Source of the DNA: Rhizobium rhizogenes NBRC 13257
GTDB lineage: Bacteria > Pseudomonadota > Alphaproteobacteria > Rhizobiales > Rhizobiaceae
Assembly: GCF_000696095.1 (NCBI RefSeq)
Contig: NZ_BAYX01000001.1
Location: forward strand, 248,001-312,000
Direction: 5' to 3'
Length of the DNA stretch: 64,000 bases
The notes under the pieces are model-generated. The model worked only from the letters and a program-made list of their open reading frames with translations. It did no database searches and was not told the origin of the DNA. Numbering within the stretch: the stretch's first letter is position 1; every line of letters starts with the position of its first letter. A program made the position numbers and the translations under genes. Shown here in pieces: positions 47,640 to 56,026 of this stretch.

Positions 47640-48800
47640 TCAGTAATTGCCGTTGGCGACGTCCGTCAGGCCCTTGCGCTTGGCGTCATAATAATAGCCG
47701 CGGGCATAGAGCTGAACGGCCTTGACTTCCTTGTTCTCGGCCTTGTTATCAGCGACCATCCAAGCGCCACGCAGATATTTCGCGGCATATTTGATGTTGG
47801 TTTCAGCATCGAGCAGACCCGACGCCGGGCCTTCATAACCCATCGACTTGGCGGTGTTGTACTTGATCTGCATCAGGCCGAAATAGCCGGCCTTGTTATA
47901 GGCTTTCGGATCGTAACGGCTCTCGCGATGAACTACGCGATGAATCAGCGATTCAGGGATTTCGTAAATCTTGGCGTATTTCTGGATGAGCTTTGTAACG
48001 TAGCTCTTTTCCGCCGGCGGCACGTTGGATTCGTAATTCGGAGTGGTCAATACGGCTGAAACGACAGTAGGGCCGCTGGTGTCGAAGTTGAAGTCGTAGC
48101 GCATGCGGTTGTCGGCATAACGCAAGGCGCCGATCTGCTGGGGTGCAGCATAGGCGACTTCGGCAGGCGCCATGACTGGTGCATCTTCATCCGGGCGTGG
48201 TGTTGGCACTGCTACTGAGCGGATTGCCGCGACGTCCGACGTCATGGGAATGGTCGATTGCGCGGTGGAGGCCGAGCTCGAGACCGGAAGAAGCGCGCTA
48301 TCGCCGGGACGTGCCGGGTTTGGCATCGGGATGGCAACCACGGCAGGGATAGGCGGTTCGTCGGAAGCGGCATAGGCCGCCGCTGGAGACGTGTTTGCGG
48401 TCGGCACGCCGGTCGCGGCAGCGATGGCAACAGTGCCCTGGTTGGCGGCGGCGGGAGCATTTGCGGCCGGAGCGCCCATGCGATCCTGGGCTGCCTGGAT
48501 CTGGCCCTGGCCAACCGAACCGGCTTGAATGCGGTCGGACTTCATCAGGACTGCCTGCTGCTGGGGTTGGCCTTGCACGCTGGTCGCAGGAGCGGCGGAA
48601 GCTACGGCAACGCCTCCCGCGGACGGTGCAACAGCGCCAGTCGTCGAGGCTGTATTCGGATGCGGCACGTTGGTTTGTGCCGACGGGAGCCCGGCCTGGG
48701 ACGTCTGTTGCTGAGTGCTAGCGCACCCCGCAAGAGCGCCGCACATCATTGCCGAAAAGGCAACGCTGCGCTTAAGGCTGGGAAATCCAATCGCTACCAT
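47640..48800 (-). CDS. Lytic transglycosylase (SLT domain), predicted lipoprotein
   Basis: A 386-residue protein. The N-terminus has a lipoprotein signal with CGALAGCAST (lipid Cys near 26). An Ala/Pro/Gln/Val-rich linker of about 200 residues follows. The C-terminal SLT catalytic domain has ALIHRVVHRESRYDPKAYNK near 285-304 with catalytic Glu about 294, GYFGLMQIKYNTAKSMGYEG, and LDAETNIKYAAKYLRGAW. The linker probably spans the periplasm from the outer membrane to the wall. Confidence 0.92.
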   Translation of the reverse strand: MVAIGFPSLKRSVAFSAMMCGALAGCASTQQQTSQAGLPSAQTNVPHPNTASTTGAVAPSAGGVAVASAAPATSVQGQPQQQAVLMKSDRIQAGSVGQGQIQAAQDRMGAPAANAPAAANQGTVAIAAATGVPTANTSPAAAYAASDEPPIPAVVAIPMPNPARPGDSALLPVSSSASTAQSTIPMTSDVAAIRSVAVPTPRPDEDAPVMAPAEVAYAAPQQIGALRYADNRMRYDFNFDTSGPTVVSAVLTTPNYESNVPPAEKSYVTKLIQKYAKIYEIPESLIHRVVHRESRYDPKAYNKAGYFGLMQIKYNTAKSMGYEGPASGLLDAETNIKYAAKYLRGAWMVADNKAENKEVKAVQLYARGYYYDAKRKGLTDVANGNY

Positions 48801-48914
48801 TCTGTCACTTTCGAAAAACCACCCTGTGTCCCGCGATGCAATTTCGTCACAGGATCGCTAAATTTATGAATTCCCATTAACCTATGAATGATCCCATCGC
48901 AACCCTGGACGGCC

Positions 48915-49550
48915 TCAAGCGGCCATCCGACGGTATCCGGCGGTGACGGCGCCGGCCGCGATCAACAGGGTTCCGCCCGTCCTGTTGACGGCGCGTTGCA
49001 CGCTTGCCTTGCGGATAAAGCCGCGCGCCATATCGGCAACGAAGACGTAGACCAACGAATTCAAAGCCGCCAAAGTCAGGAAAGTGGCCTCCAGAATAAG
49101 GGTTTGCTGGAGGAATGGCTTCGACATATCGAGAAACTGCGGCACGAAGGCGACGAAGAAGATGATGCTCTTTGGGTTCAGGGCCGTTACAACATAGGCG
49201 TGCATCAGGATTTTCAGTGGTTTTTCCTCAGGAAGATTGTCGTTATCACCCATCGGACCAGTCACGATCGGCGCGCGCCAGAGCTTGATTCCAAGGAACA
49301 TAAGGTAGGCTGCGCCGACCAGCTTCAAGGCCGTAAACAGCGTCGCCGAGGTGGCGAGCAGCGCGCCAAGACCGGCAAGCGAAGCTGTCATCGCGGTGAA
49401 GTCGCCGAGCGTTACGCCGGTGACGGTTGCGAGCGCCGTCTTGCGGCCATGACCCAGCGCATAAGAGATCACGAGGAGAATGGTCGGGCCGGGAATTGCC
49501 AGCATGATGCAGGATGCGGCGGCGAAAGCGAGCCAGGTTTCAATTGTCAT
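48915..49550 (-). CDS. LysE/RhtB-family amino acid exporter
   Basis: A 211-residue inner-membrane exporter with six hydrophobic helices. CIMLAIPGPTILLVISYALG near 13-32 contains the PGP motif, followed by GRKTALATVTGVTLGDFTAM and GAAYLMFLGIKLWRAP near 65-80, all hallmarks of LysE/RhtB proteins. The start at ATG 49550 follows GAGGATTCC. It would export an amino acid or homoserine-type compound; specificity is unknown. Confidence 0.92.
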   Translation of the reverse strand: MTIETWLAFAAASCIMLAIPGPTILLVISYALGHGRKTALATVTGVTLGDFTAMTASLAGLGALLATSATLFTALKLVGAAYLMFLGIKLWRAPIVTGPMGDNDNLPEEKPLKILMHAYVVTALNPKSIIFFVAFVPQFLDMSKPFLQQTLILEATFLTLAALNSLVYVFVADMARGFIRKASVQRAVNRTGGTLLIAAGAVTAGYRRMAA

Positions 49551-49609
49551 GGAATCCTCCTCTATTCCTTTTCGCCGCCAGCAAAGACATTGGATTTGCG
49601 ATCCGTCAA

Positions 49610-50821
49610 TTAGGATTGCGTGTATTTCTGCCCGATATGATCCATAACCCCAGCAAACCACGGCAAGGACAGATCGAAGGGTTTGCCGCCCTTGATGCGC
49701 GGGAATTCGATGGTGCGCAGCTTGCCGCCCTGGCCTTCGTCATGGCCGGTGACGCCGGACACCTTGTTCAAGGCGCTTTCGACCGCGAGGTCGACCATGC
49801 CCTGGATTAGGCGCAGATCCTCGCCGTTGGCCGGCGCCGAGCGGGCGAAGTAACCCGACTTCTGCACCATGGAGCGCTCGGCTCCGAGGAGGGACGCGAA
49901 TTGCTTCTGGAACCAGCTGCCGACATTTATGGTGTCGATCTTCACATGGCCGAAGGCGTCGCGCTTGATGGTCTCACCGGCGGCCTCGCGCTCGGCGACG
50001 ATGGCGTCGAGTGCAGCACCTTCCGAGACGAACAATGTCACATGACCGGTCTTGTTCATCAGTGATTTAAGGCGGTCGGCCTCGGCCTCAATGTCAAAGT
50101 CCATTTCCGGCAGATAAAGGCCATCGATGCTCTTCATCTCGGCATTGGTCATGAAGCCTTCGACATATTCATTGGCGCTGGTCTTCTGGATATAGGCGCG
50201 GGCGGTTGCCGCTGTCAGCCAACCGCAGCTGCGGCCCATGACTTCATGGATGACGAGGGTTCGCGGTGCAGCGGTCTGTTCGTTGCTGACGTTGTCGAAG
50301 AAGTGCGCGCCGACTTCGGCGGCCGTCCAGGCGCCGAGAGACTGGCGGATCGGCACGACATCGTTATCGACCGTCTTCGGCAGGCCGACTACGGTCAGGT
50401 CGTAGCCATTGGCGCCGAGATAGGCGGCGAGATCGGCCGCCGTTGTGTTGGTGTCATCGCCACCGATCGTGTGCAGGATGGTGACGCCATCGGAGGCGAG
50501 GCGTTCTGCGGCGACGCGCAGCGGATTTTCACCTTCCTTGACCAGGCCGCGTTTGACGCAGTCGGCGGCATTGGTAAGCTTGACGCGGCTGTTGCCGATC
50601 GGCGAACCGCCGTAGCGGTGCAGCAGGTATGCATCCTCGCGCATGCGGGGGGTGATCTCGATGCGGTCGCCCAACAGAACGCCCTGATAACCGGAGCGAT
50701 AGGCGATGAGATCAAGATCGGGCGCGACGTCGGTATAACGCTGGATCAGGCCGCCGACAGCGGAAGAGAGACAGGGCGCCAATCCGCCTGCGGTGAGCAT
50801 TGCGACTTTCTGTTTGGCCAT
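49610..50821 (-). CDS. pfp: Pyrophosphate-dependent 6-phosphofructokinase
   Basis: A 403-residue phosphofructokinase. IGGDDTNTTAADLAAYLG near 117-134 has GGDD, where the second Asp occupies the ATP-subsite position and marks PPi-dependent enzymes. GLPKTVDNDVVPIRQSLG near 145-162 carries the catalytic Asp in the TVDND motif, and EVMGRSCGWLTA near 194 binds fructose 6-phosphate. It interconverts fructose 6-phosphate and fructose 1,6-bisphosphate reversibly with pyrophosphate. The ribosome binding site is AAGGAGGATCC. It faces away from the DjlA-like gene. Confidence 0.93.
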   Translation of the reverse strand: MAKQKVAMLTAGGLAPCLSSAVGGLIQRYTDVAPDLDLIAYRSGYQGVLLGDRIEITPRMREDAYLLHRYGGSPIGNSRVKLTNAADCVKRGLVKEGENPLRVAAERLASDGVTILHTIGGDDTNTTAADLAAYLGANGYDLTVVGLPKTVDNDVVPIRQSLGAWTAAEVGAHFFDNVSNEQTAAPRTLVIHEVMGRSCGWLTAATARAYIQKTSANEYVEGFMTNAEMKSIDGLYLPEMDFDIEAEADRLKSLMNKTGHVTLFVSEGAALDAIVAEREAAGETIKRDAFGHVKIDTINVGSWFQKQFASLLGAERSMVQKSGYFARSAPANGEDLRLIQGMVDLAVESALNKVSGVTGHDEGQGGKLRTIEFPRIKGGKPFDLSLPWFAGVMDHIGQKYTQS

Positions 50822-51107
50822 GGGGATCCTCCTTGCAGCCGTACTGCATCATTTCGGTGAGTGCCGTCGGAATGGATGCGACAGGCGGGCATGGCTGTAA
50901 AGTAAAGAATTTAAGAAAATCGCGCTTTGCCGGTTATCGCCACAGGGAATATTCCCAGTCGCATGAGTTTGAAAACGACGGTACCGAACACGGTATCATT
51001 ACTGAATTGTGAAAAGTGTTTTCGGTCTTGCGACCAATGGACAGCTTGCAATCGCAACCATTATTTGATCAACGTGTTTCCTATCAGGAAGGATGATTAA
51101 GGCCGTG
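50822..51107. other. Gene-free divergent gap
   Basis: This 286-base stretch separates pfp and the TerB/DnaJ gene. It must hold both promoters. I see no convincing hairpin, RNA gene or small ORF with a good ribosome binding site in it. Confidence 0.5.
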
Positions 51108-51818
51108 ATGTCGTTTTGGGAAAAGTTGCTGAATGCTGTTGGCAGCACCGCTGGCAATGCCCTGTCGGCTGTGGTCGAAGCTATCCGCACGCTGTTTGAA
51201 GGCGACCCGGAAACTCGCCGCAAGGTTGCTTTTTCCGTCGCTATCATTGCGCTTTCCGCCAAGATGGCGAAGGCCGATGGCGTGGTGACCGAAAACGAGG
51301 TCAATGCTTTCCGCGAGATCTTCGAATTCCCGGAGGATCAGGCGAAGAACGTTGCTCGCCTTTATAATCTGGCGCGTCAGGACGTCGCCGGTTACGAGGC
51401 CTATGCCGAGCGGCTGTCGTCGCTTTGCGTTACCTGCGCCGCCAATTGCCCGGTCCTGGAAGACGTGCTCGACGGCCTTTTCCATATCGCCAAGGCCGAT
51501 GGCCTGATCCATGAGAAGGAAATGGCTTTCCTTCAGCACGTCGCGCAGATTTTCCATATGAGCGAGCAGCGCTTCGAGCAGATCATGGCGCGCCATGTCA
51601 GCGCCGACGGCCGCGATCCTTACAAGGTGTTGGGCGTTTCGCCCCAGGATGATTTCACGACCATTCGCCGCCGCTATCACGGCCTGGTCTATGAGAACCA
51701 TCCCGATCGTCTCGTTTCGCGCGGCGTGCCGGAGGAGTTCCACGTCATCGCCAATGAGCGTATGGCGGCTCTCAACGCCGCTTACGAGGAAATCGAGAGA
51801 GAACGCCGCGCCGCATGA
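51108..51818 (+). CDS. TerB/DnaJ-domain protein (DjlA-like co-chaperone)
   Basis: A 236-residue soluble protein. The TerB-like domain (about 40-155) shows two repeats of acidic residues in KMAKADGVVTENEVNAFREI near 49-68 and HIAKADGLIHEKEMAFLQHV near 127-146. A C-terminal J domain (about 170-232) has DPYKVLGVSPQDDFTTIRRR and the HPD motif near 198-200 that stimulates DnaK. It lacks the N-terminal membrane helix of E. coli DjlA. The stop overlaps the ATG of the amidase gene. I chose ATG 51108 over ATG 51093. Confidence 0.87.
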   Translation: MSFWEKLLNAVGSTAGNALSAVVEAIRTLFEGDPETRRKVAFSVAIIALSAKMAKADGVVTENEVNAFREIFEFPEDQAKNVARLYNLARQDVAGYEAYAERLSSLCVTCAANCPVLEDVLDGLFHIAKADGLIHEKEMAFLQHVAQIFHMSEQRFEQIMARHVSADGRDPYKVLGVSPQDDFTTIRRRYHGLVYENHPDRLVSRGVPEEFHVIANERMAALNAAYEEIERERRAA

Positions 51819-52576
51819 GTTCCTTTCCGGCAGATTTTGCTGGCGCCAGCGTGCAGCCGTCGCCGAACCATGGCGAACGGGAGGGCGGGCGCAAGCCGGA
51901 CATGATCCTTCTGCACTATACGGGCATGGGCACCGCAGAAGGTGCGCTTGATTGGCTCTGTCGCGCCGAAAGCCAGGTGTCGAGCCATTATTTCGTCTTC
52001 GAGGACGGGCGGGTGGTCCAACTCGTGCCGGAAGAGCGTCGTGCCTGGCACGCCGGCAAAAGCCTGTGGCGGGACGAAGCTGACATCAATTCGCTGTCGA
52101 TCGGCATCGAAATCGCCAATGCCGGTCATCCCGGCGGGCTGCCGGATTTCCCCGACGCGCAGGTCGAAGCGGTCATCGAACTATGTCGCGATTGCGGCCA
52201 ACGCTGGGCAATCGCGCCTGAGCGGGTGCTCGGACACTCCGATGTCGCCCCTGTTCGCAAGGTCGATCCGGGCGAAAAATTCCCTTGGGCGCGACTGGCT
52301 GCGGCGGGTGTTGGCCACTGGGTCGAGCCGGCGCCGATCACCGGCGGGCGGTTCTTCCAGAAGGGCGATGTCGGCCAGCCGATCGAGGCGTTGCAGTCCA
52401 TGCTTTCGCTCTATGGTTATGGAACTGAAATTACAGGTGAATTCTCCACCAAGCTGGAAGGGGATGTTCAGGCTTTTCAGCGTCATTTCCGTCCGGCGCG
52501 GGTAGACGGTATTGCCGATTTTTCGACCATCGACACGCTGCATCGCCTGCTCTCCAGCCTGCCTCGCTTTTCCTGA
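51815..52576 (+). CDS. N-acetylmuramoyl-L-alanine amidase (AmpD/AmiD-like) with peptidoglycan-binding domain
   Basis: A 253-residue zinc amidase that removes the peptide from (anhydro)muropeptides. The amidase_2 domain has MILLHYTGMGTAEGALDWLC near 30-49 (zinc His), SHYFVFEDGRVVQLVPEERR near 57-76, HAGKSLW, NSLSIGIEIAN near 91 and VLGHSDVAPVRKVDPGEKFP near 140-159 (His and Asp zinc ligands, Lys). A C-terminal PG_binding_1 repeat (about 185-245) follows. No signal peptide is evident, so it is probably cytosolic wall recycling, and is translationally coupled to the TerB/DnaJ gene. Confidence 0.92.
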   Translation: MSSFPADFAGASVQPSPNHGEREGGRKPDMILLHYTGMGTAEGALDWLCRAESQVSSHYFVFEDGRVVQLVPEERRAWHAGKSLWRDEADINSLSIGIEIANAGHPGGLPDFPDAQVEAVIELCRDCGQRWAIAPERVLGHSDVAPVRKVDPGEKFPWARLAAAGVGHWVEPAPITGGRFFQKGDVGQPIEALQSMLSLYGYGTEITGEFSTKLEGDVQAFQRHFRPARVDGIADFSTIDTLHRLLSSLPRFS

Positions 52577-52841
52577 TATAAGCCGTCCCTTGTTGACGGT
52601 TGCAGGCCAGCTCTCGGGCTGAAAAAGCCTAAGGTGCTGCGCTGCCACATGATTTCCCTATTATTTCCGCATTGCACTGGTCTAACGGCGCTTGCTGAAC
52701 GGCGGCCGTGCAAGTTTAGTTTGTGTGTCGCACGGCCGTAAACAAACAACGGGGACCGTGCCCTCCGGCGGCTCTTTTTGCCTCCCGCCGGACTGATGGT
52801 GAATGCCATCCGCGATCCCACGCCCGGAGACAAAAGACTAC
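52577..52841 (+). promoter_or_regulatory. Structured leader region upstream of a lytic transglycosylase
   Basis: A 265-base gap with two strong hairpins: CGGCCGTGC (52703-52711) with GCACGGCCG (52730-52738), and CCGGCGG (52765-52771) with CCGCCGG (52785-52791). The second encloses CTCTTTTTGCCTC. A GCTCTCGGGCTGAAAAAGCC segment lies near 52610-52630. It could be a long 5' UTR or a small RNA gene. I recognise no known RNA family. Confidence 0.4.
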
Positions 52842-53399
52842 ATGAAAAATTTGATTGTTGCGGCGGCAGCGTGCGTGAGCGTGTTGCTGACAGGATACGA
52901 TTCTGCCTTTGCAGGCCAGCGTGGCGAAAGAACCGAGACCGTTTCATTGCGGATCACCAAGCGCACGGCCAACTATCCGATATCGGGTGTCCCCGCGGAA
53001 CTGCGCGACGTGGAAAATTCCTTCACCGGACGAAAAGCTTATTCGGCGCTGATTACCAAATACGCCAAGCAGAACGGCGTGCCGGTCGAACTGGCGACTG
53101 CCGTTGTCCAGATCGAAAGCAATTTCAATCCGAGAACGCGTGGCAGCGCCGGCGAGATCGGCCTGATGCAGATCAAGCCGGCGACGGCACGGCTGATGGG
53201 TTATTCCGGTAGCACCAAGGGTCTCTACGATCCCGAGACGAATATCAAGTTCGGCATGAAATACCTTGCCATGGCACAGGATCTCGGTGGCGGCCCGACC
53301 TGCAATACCATCCTCAAATACAATGCCGGCCACGGCGCGACCCGCATGAATCCGATCTCCAAAAGATATTGCGGCAAGGTACTGGCGCTGCTCGACTAA
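52842..53399 (+). CDS. Small soluble lytic transglycosylase (SLT domain)
   Basis: A 185-residue exported muramidase. The signal peptide covers about 1-24 (GYDSAFA-GQ). The SLT fold has TKYAKQNGVPVELATAVVQI near 71-90, catalytic Glu about 92 in IESNFNPR, GEIGLMQIKPATARLMGYSG near 107-126, and YDPETNIKFGMKYLAMAQ near 132. The length is close to a bare catalytic domain. It is preceded by an unusually structured 265-base leader. It is one of three transglycosylases in the window. Confidence 0.92.
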   Translation: MKNLIVAAAACVSVLLTGYDSAFAGQRGERTETVSLRITKRTANYPISGVPAELRDVENSFTGRKAYSALITKYAKQNGVPVELATAVVQIESNFNPRTRGSAGEIGLMQIKPATARLMGYSGSTKGLYDPETNIKFGMKYLAMAQDLGGGPTCNTILKYNAGHGATRMNPISKRYCGKVLALLD

Positions 53400-53481
53400 G
53401 GTCGATTTCCAGCGGGATCGCGGATAGGGCGGAATCGCTTTCCATGTTATCGAACGCGTGATCATTCGCGAGGGACGTAAT

Positions 53482-54675
53482 ATGGCAGCGGATTTCAGGT
53501 TCATCGTCGTCGGGCGAGGAATGATGGGGGCGGCAGCCGCCCGCCATCTGGCCAGACAAACGGACGGTATCGCCGTCATCGGCCCGGACGAACCGGAAGA
53601 CCGCGCCAATCATCAGGGTGTGTTCGGCAGTCACTATGACGAGGGCCGCATTACCCGTACTATCGATCCCGACGCCGACTGGGCGCGCCTCGCCAACCGG
53701 TCGATCGCCCGCTATGCCGAGATCGAGCGCGACAGCGGCATCCAGTTCTATTCGCCGGTCGGCTGCCTTGTCGTCGGACCGAAGCGGGGTGGAGCCGATG
53801 CCTATGTCGGCGACGTCATCGATGCGGCATCTCGGTTGGGCGTCCGTACCGAGCTTTTGGACGGTGCCGGGCTGAAGGCGAAATTTCCCTTCTTCTCTTT
53901 CGCGGAAGGCAGCGAAGGTGTCCACGAGCCACAGGGCGCTGGCCATATCAGTCCCAGGCGGCTGGTGAAGGCGCAGTCGCTGCTGGCGGAAAAGGTGGGA
54001 GCGAAGGTCATCAAACAGACCGCCGTCTCCATCCGCGACGAAGGCGGCCTGGCGGCCGTCACCACGGCAGAAGGCGAGACGTTCCGTGCCGAGAAAATCC
54101 TGCTTGCCGCCGGCGGTTTCTCCATTGCGGAGAATCTGTTGCCGCGACCAGTTGAGATGAAGGTTTATGGCCGCACGGTAACTTTCTTCGAGGTCAGCAA
54201 GGATGAAGCCGAGGCGATGTCGGCGATGCCGTCGCTGATCTCCAAGACGCTCGACGATGCCGACAGCATCTATATGCTGCCGCCGATCCGCTATCCCGAT
54301 GGCAAATATTACATGAAGATCGGCGGCGATCCGGACGACCTCCAATTCGATAGCGAGCCGGAACTACGCGCATGGTTTCGCACAGCCGGCCGCGATAAGG
54401 CGCGCGATCACCTGGCGCGGATTTTCCACGAGTTGGTCCCCGGCGTGACCCGGCCGTCCTCGCTTACCAATTCCTGCGCCGTTTCCTATTCGCCGACCGG
54501 CTACCCGATGATCGGCTATACGTCTTCGCAGCGCGTGGCGGTTCTGACCGGCGGCTGCGGCACGGCGGCCAAGAGTTCGGATGAGATCGGCAGGCTTGGC
54601 GGCGAGCTGCTGCTCGAAGGTCGAATCAAGGACGACGGCTACCGCACGGATTTCTCAGCACATTTCCGCGCCTAG
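53482..54675 (+). CDS. FAD-dependent oxidoreductase (sarcosine/amino-acid oxidase-like, DAO family)
   Basis: A 397-residue flavoprotein of the DAO family. The FAD-binding motif VVGRGMMGAAAARHLARQ near 7-24 opens the Rossmann fold. HYDEGRITRTI near 52 resembles the covalent-FAD region of monomeric sarcosine oxidases, but the second flavin-linked Cys site is only loosely conserved: SCAVSYSPTGYPMIGY near 331-346, with Cys 332, may be the attachment residue. It would oxidise an N-methylated or D-amino acid. The start at ATG 53482 follows GAGGGACG; GTG 53458 is an alternative. Confidence 0.87.
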   Translation: MAADFRFIVVGRGMMGAAAARHLARQTDGIAVIGPDEPEDRANHQGVFGSHYDEGRITRTIDPDADWARLANRSIARYAEIERDSGIQFYSPVGCLVVGPKRGGADAYVGDVIDAASRLGVRTELLDGAGLKAKFPFFSFAEGSEGVHEPQGAGHISPRRLVKAQSLLAEKVGAKVIKQTAVSIRDEGGLAAVTTAEGETFRAEKILLAAGGFSIAENLLPRPVEMKVYGRTVTFFEVSKDEAEAMSAMPSLISKTLDDADSIYMLPPIRYPDGKYYMKIGGDPDDLQFDSEPELRAWFRTAGRDKARDHLARIFHELVPGVTRPSSLTNSCAVSYSPTGYPMIGYTSSQRVAVLTGGCGTAAKSSDEIGRLGGELLLEGRIKDDGYRTDFSAHFRA

Positions 54676-54735
54676 GTCGAAGCTGGGATAAAGCCGTATA
54701 TTTCGGTGGCAATTGCCGGCTGTCTCGGTTAATGA

Positions 54736-55142
54736 GCCTCTGCCAGTTGGCCGGGCAGCCGCGCTTTACCAATGCCGAAAGGCGGTAGGGGGAGGAAAGT
54801 CCGGGCTCCACGGAAACACGGTGCCGGATAACGTCCGGCGAGGGCGACCTCAGGGAAAGTGCCACAGAAAGCAAACCGCCTGATCCTTGGATCGGGTAAG
54901 GGTGAAAGGGTGGGGTAAGAGCCCACCGCGTCTCTGGCGACAGCGACGGCACGGTAAACCCCACCGGGAGCAAAACCGAATAGGGATGACGCGGAGCGCG
55001 AAAGCGCTCCAGCCCGTTTCCGGGCCGGTCATCCGGGTGGGTTGCATGAGGCGGCGCGCAAGCGTCGTCCCAGATGAATGGCTGCCACGTTCCGGCCTCG
55101 GCCGGAGCCATACAGAACCCGGCTTACAGGCCAACTGGCAAA
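54736..55142 (+). ncRNA. rnpB: RNase P RNA (class A)
   Basis: The P1 helix is formed by TGCCAGTTGGCC (54741-54752) and GGCCAACTGGCA (55129-55140). Between them are the universal conserved segments GAGGAAAGTCCGGGCTCC (CR I), AGGGAAAGTGCCACAGAAA (CR II/III) and AACCCGGCTTACAG (CR V). The length of about 400 bases and the P7-P12 layout match the alphaproteobacterial bacterial-type A ribozyme that matures tRNA 5' ends. Open reading frames on either strand here are by-products of the RNA sequence. Confidence 0.98.
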
Positions 55143-55361
55143 TCATCCTTCGCGTCGCCGATGCCTCGTCATCCGGGCTCGCGAAACATTTTTCAGGTGA
55201 TCGAAAGCCTTGATTCTCAGCCTTTCCGCCATGTCCGGAGGAAGCGTTTTCACCTGTGAAAACAAACCGTTTTGGAGCATCTGTTCAGGGCGATCATAAC
55301 CATTCGTTAAACTTAACGGCTTATGAATATTTAGGCTGTGGCCACGTCTGTGTGGCTTCAT
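55143..55361. other. Gene-free spacer between rnpB and the mraZ control region
   Basis: This spacer contains a GTTTTCACCTGTGAAAAC hairpin at 55246-55263 and AT-rich sequence near 55300-55335 likely to hold the mraZ promoter. A minus-strand open frame of 88 codons (55143-55409) covers it, but it has no family resemblance and I do not call it a gene. Confidence 0.45.
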
Positions 55362-55396
55362 CCCATTGACGCCCATATGGTCCCATGGTATCCCAA
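55362..55396 (-). promoter_or_regulatory. Four MraZ boxes upstream of the dcw cluster
   Basis: CCCAT occurs at 55362, 55372 and 55382 and CCCAA at 55392, at exactly 10-base spacing. On the minus strand this reads TGGGA, TGGGA, TGGGC, TGGGA with 5-base spacers, the array that MraZ binds in other bacteria. They lie about 175-210 bases before mraZ, consistent with autoregulation of the division/cell wall operon. Confidence 0.82.
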
Positions 55397-55571
55397 AAGC
55401 ACGTTGCACAAGGGCAAATCAGTGCCCATTCATCGCAAAGCCATGATCCCTCCCTTCAAGGAGGAGTCGGAAGAGTGTTCGTTCTTTCGGCTTGCGAAGC
55501 TGTGTCCGATTTTGGCTGTGTCTGTGGGCGAGTAGTTGCTCGTGGGTCATGGGGAACGGGTGTTTCGCGTC

Positions 55572-56012
55572 ATGAACCGCTTCCTGTCGAATGCGACAAA
55601 CAGGATCGATGCCAAGGGCCGGGTTTCCGTGCCGGCGGCGTTTCGGTCTGTACTGACGGAGCGCAATATCCAGGAGCTGTACTGTTTCCAGGATTTTGTG
55701 TTTCCGGCGATCAGCGTCGGCGGCCTCGATCTGCTCGACCGGTTCGAGCGGCAGATTGCGGCGGACGATCCGTTTTCGCCGGCGGCGAACCAGATGTCGC
55801 TCCTCATTCACGGGGGCGGGGTCTTTGTGAGGCTCGATGCGGAAGGGCGGCTGATGGTCACGGATTTTATCCGCGACTTCACCGGCATCACCAACGAGGT
55901 GACCTTTGTGGGTCGGGCGGATCATTTTCAACTGTGGCAGCCGGAGGCTTTTCAGGCCTTGCAGGCGCAGGCACGAGAGGAGCGCAAGCTGGCGGGGCGG
56001 CGCTCGGAATAG
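55572..56012 (+). CDS. mraZ: Transcriptional regulator MraZ
   Basis: A 146-residue DNA-binding protein at the head of the dcw cluster. It has two SpoVT/AbrB-like repeats: [18 protein letters not shown] near 12-29 and [20 protein letters not shown] near 85-104, both with the DxxGR turn. MraZ represses or modulates the dcw promoter by binding tandem TGGG repeats, four of which lie upstream. I chose ATG 55572, giving the conserved [11 protein letters not shown]-terminus; an earlier start at 55536 is less likely. Confidence 0.95.
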   Translation: MNRFLSNATNRIDAKGRVSVPAAFRSVLTERNIQELYCFQDFVFPAISVGGLDLLDRFERQIAADDPFSPAANQMSLLIHGGGVFVRLDAEGRLMVTDFIRDFTGITNEVTFVGRADHFQLWQPEAFQALQAQAREERKLAGRRSE

Positions 56013-56026
56013 AACGGGGAAACGGA

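Noticed and set aside
54626..55111. 161-residue minus-strand open frame opposite rnpB and the end of the FAD oxidoreductase gene
   Set aside because: It lies across the RNase P RNA, whose conserved helices dictate the sequence. Open frames antisense to rnpB are a known source of false hypothetical proteins.
55300..55340. CtrA-like TTAA motifs near the mraZ promoter
   Set aside because: GTTAAACTTAAC has TTAA repeats but not the 7-base spacing of a CtrA site, so I do not call one.
55143..55409. 88-residue minus-strand open frame between rnpB and mraZ
   Set aside because: It overlaps the MraZ boxes and probable mraZ promoter, has no good ribosome binding site that I can see and no recognisable family.
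55385..56026. In-frame extension of rsmH upstream of its start
   Set aside because: The frame is open, but it runs through the mraZ gene and mraZ leader. The conserved RsmH N-terminus and a good ribosome binding site begin at 56027.
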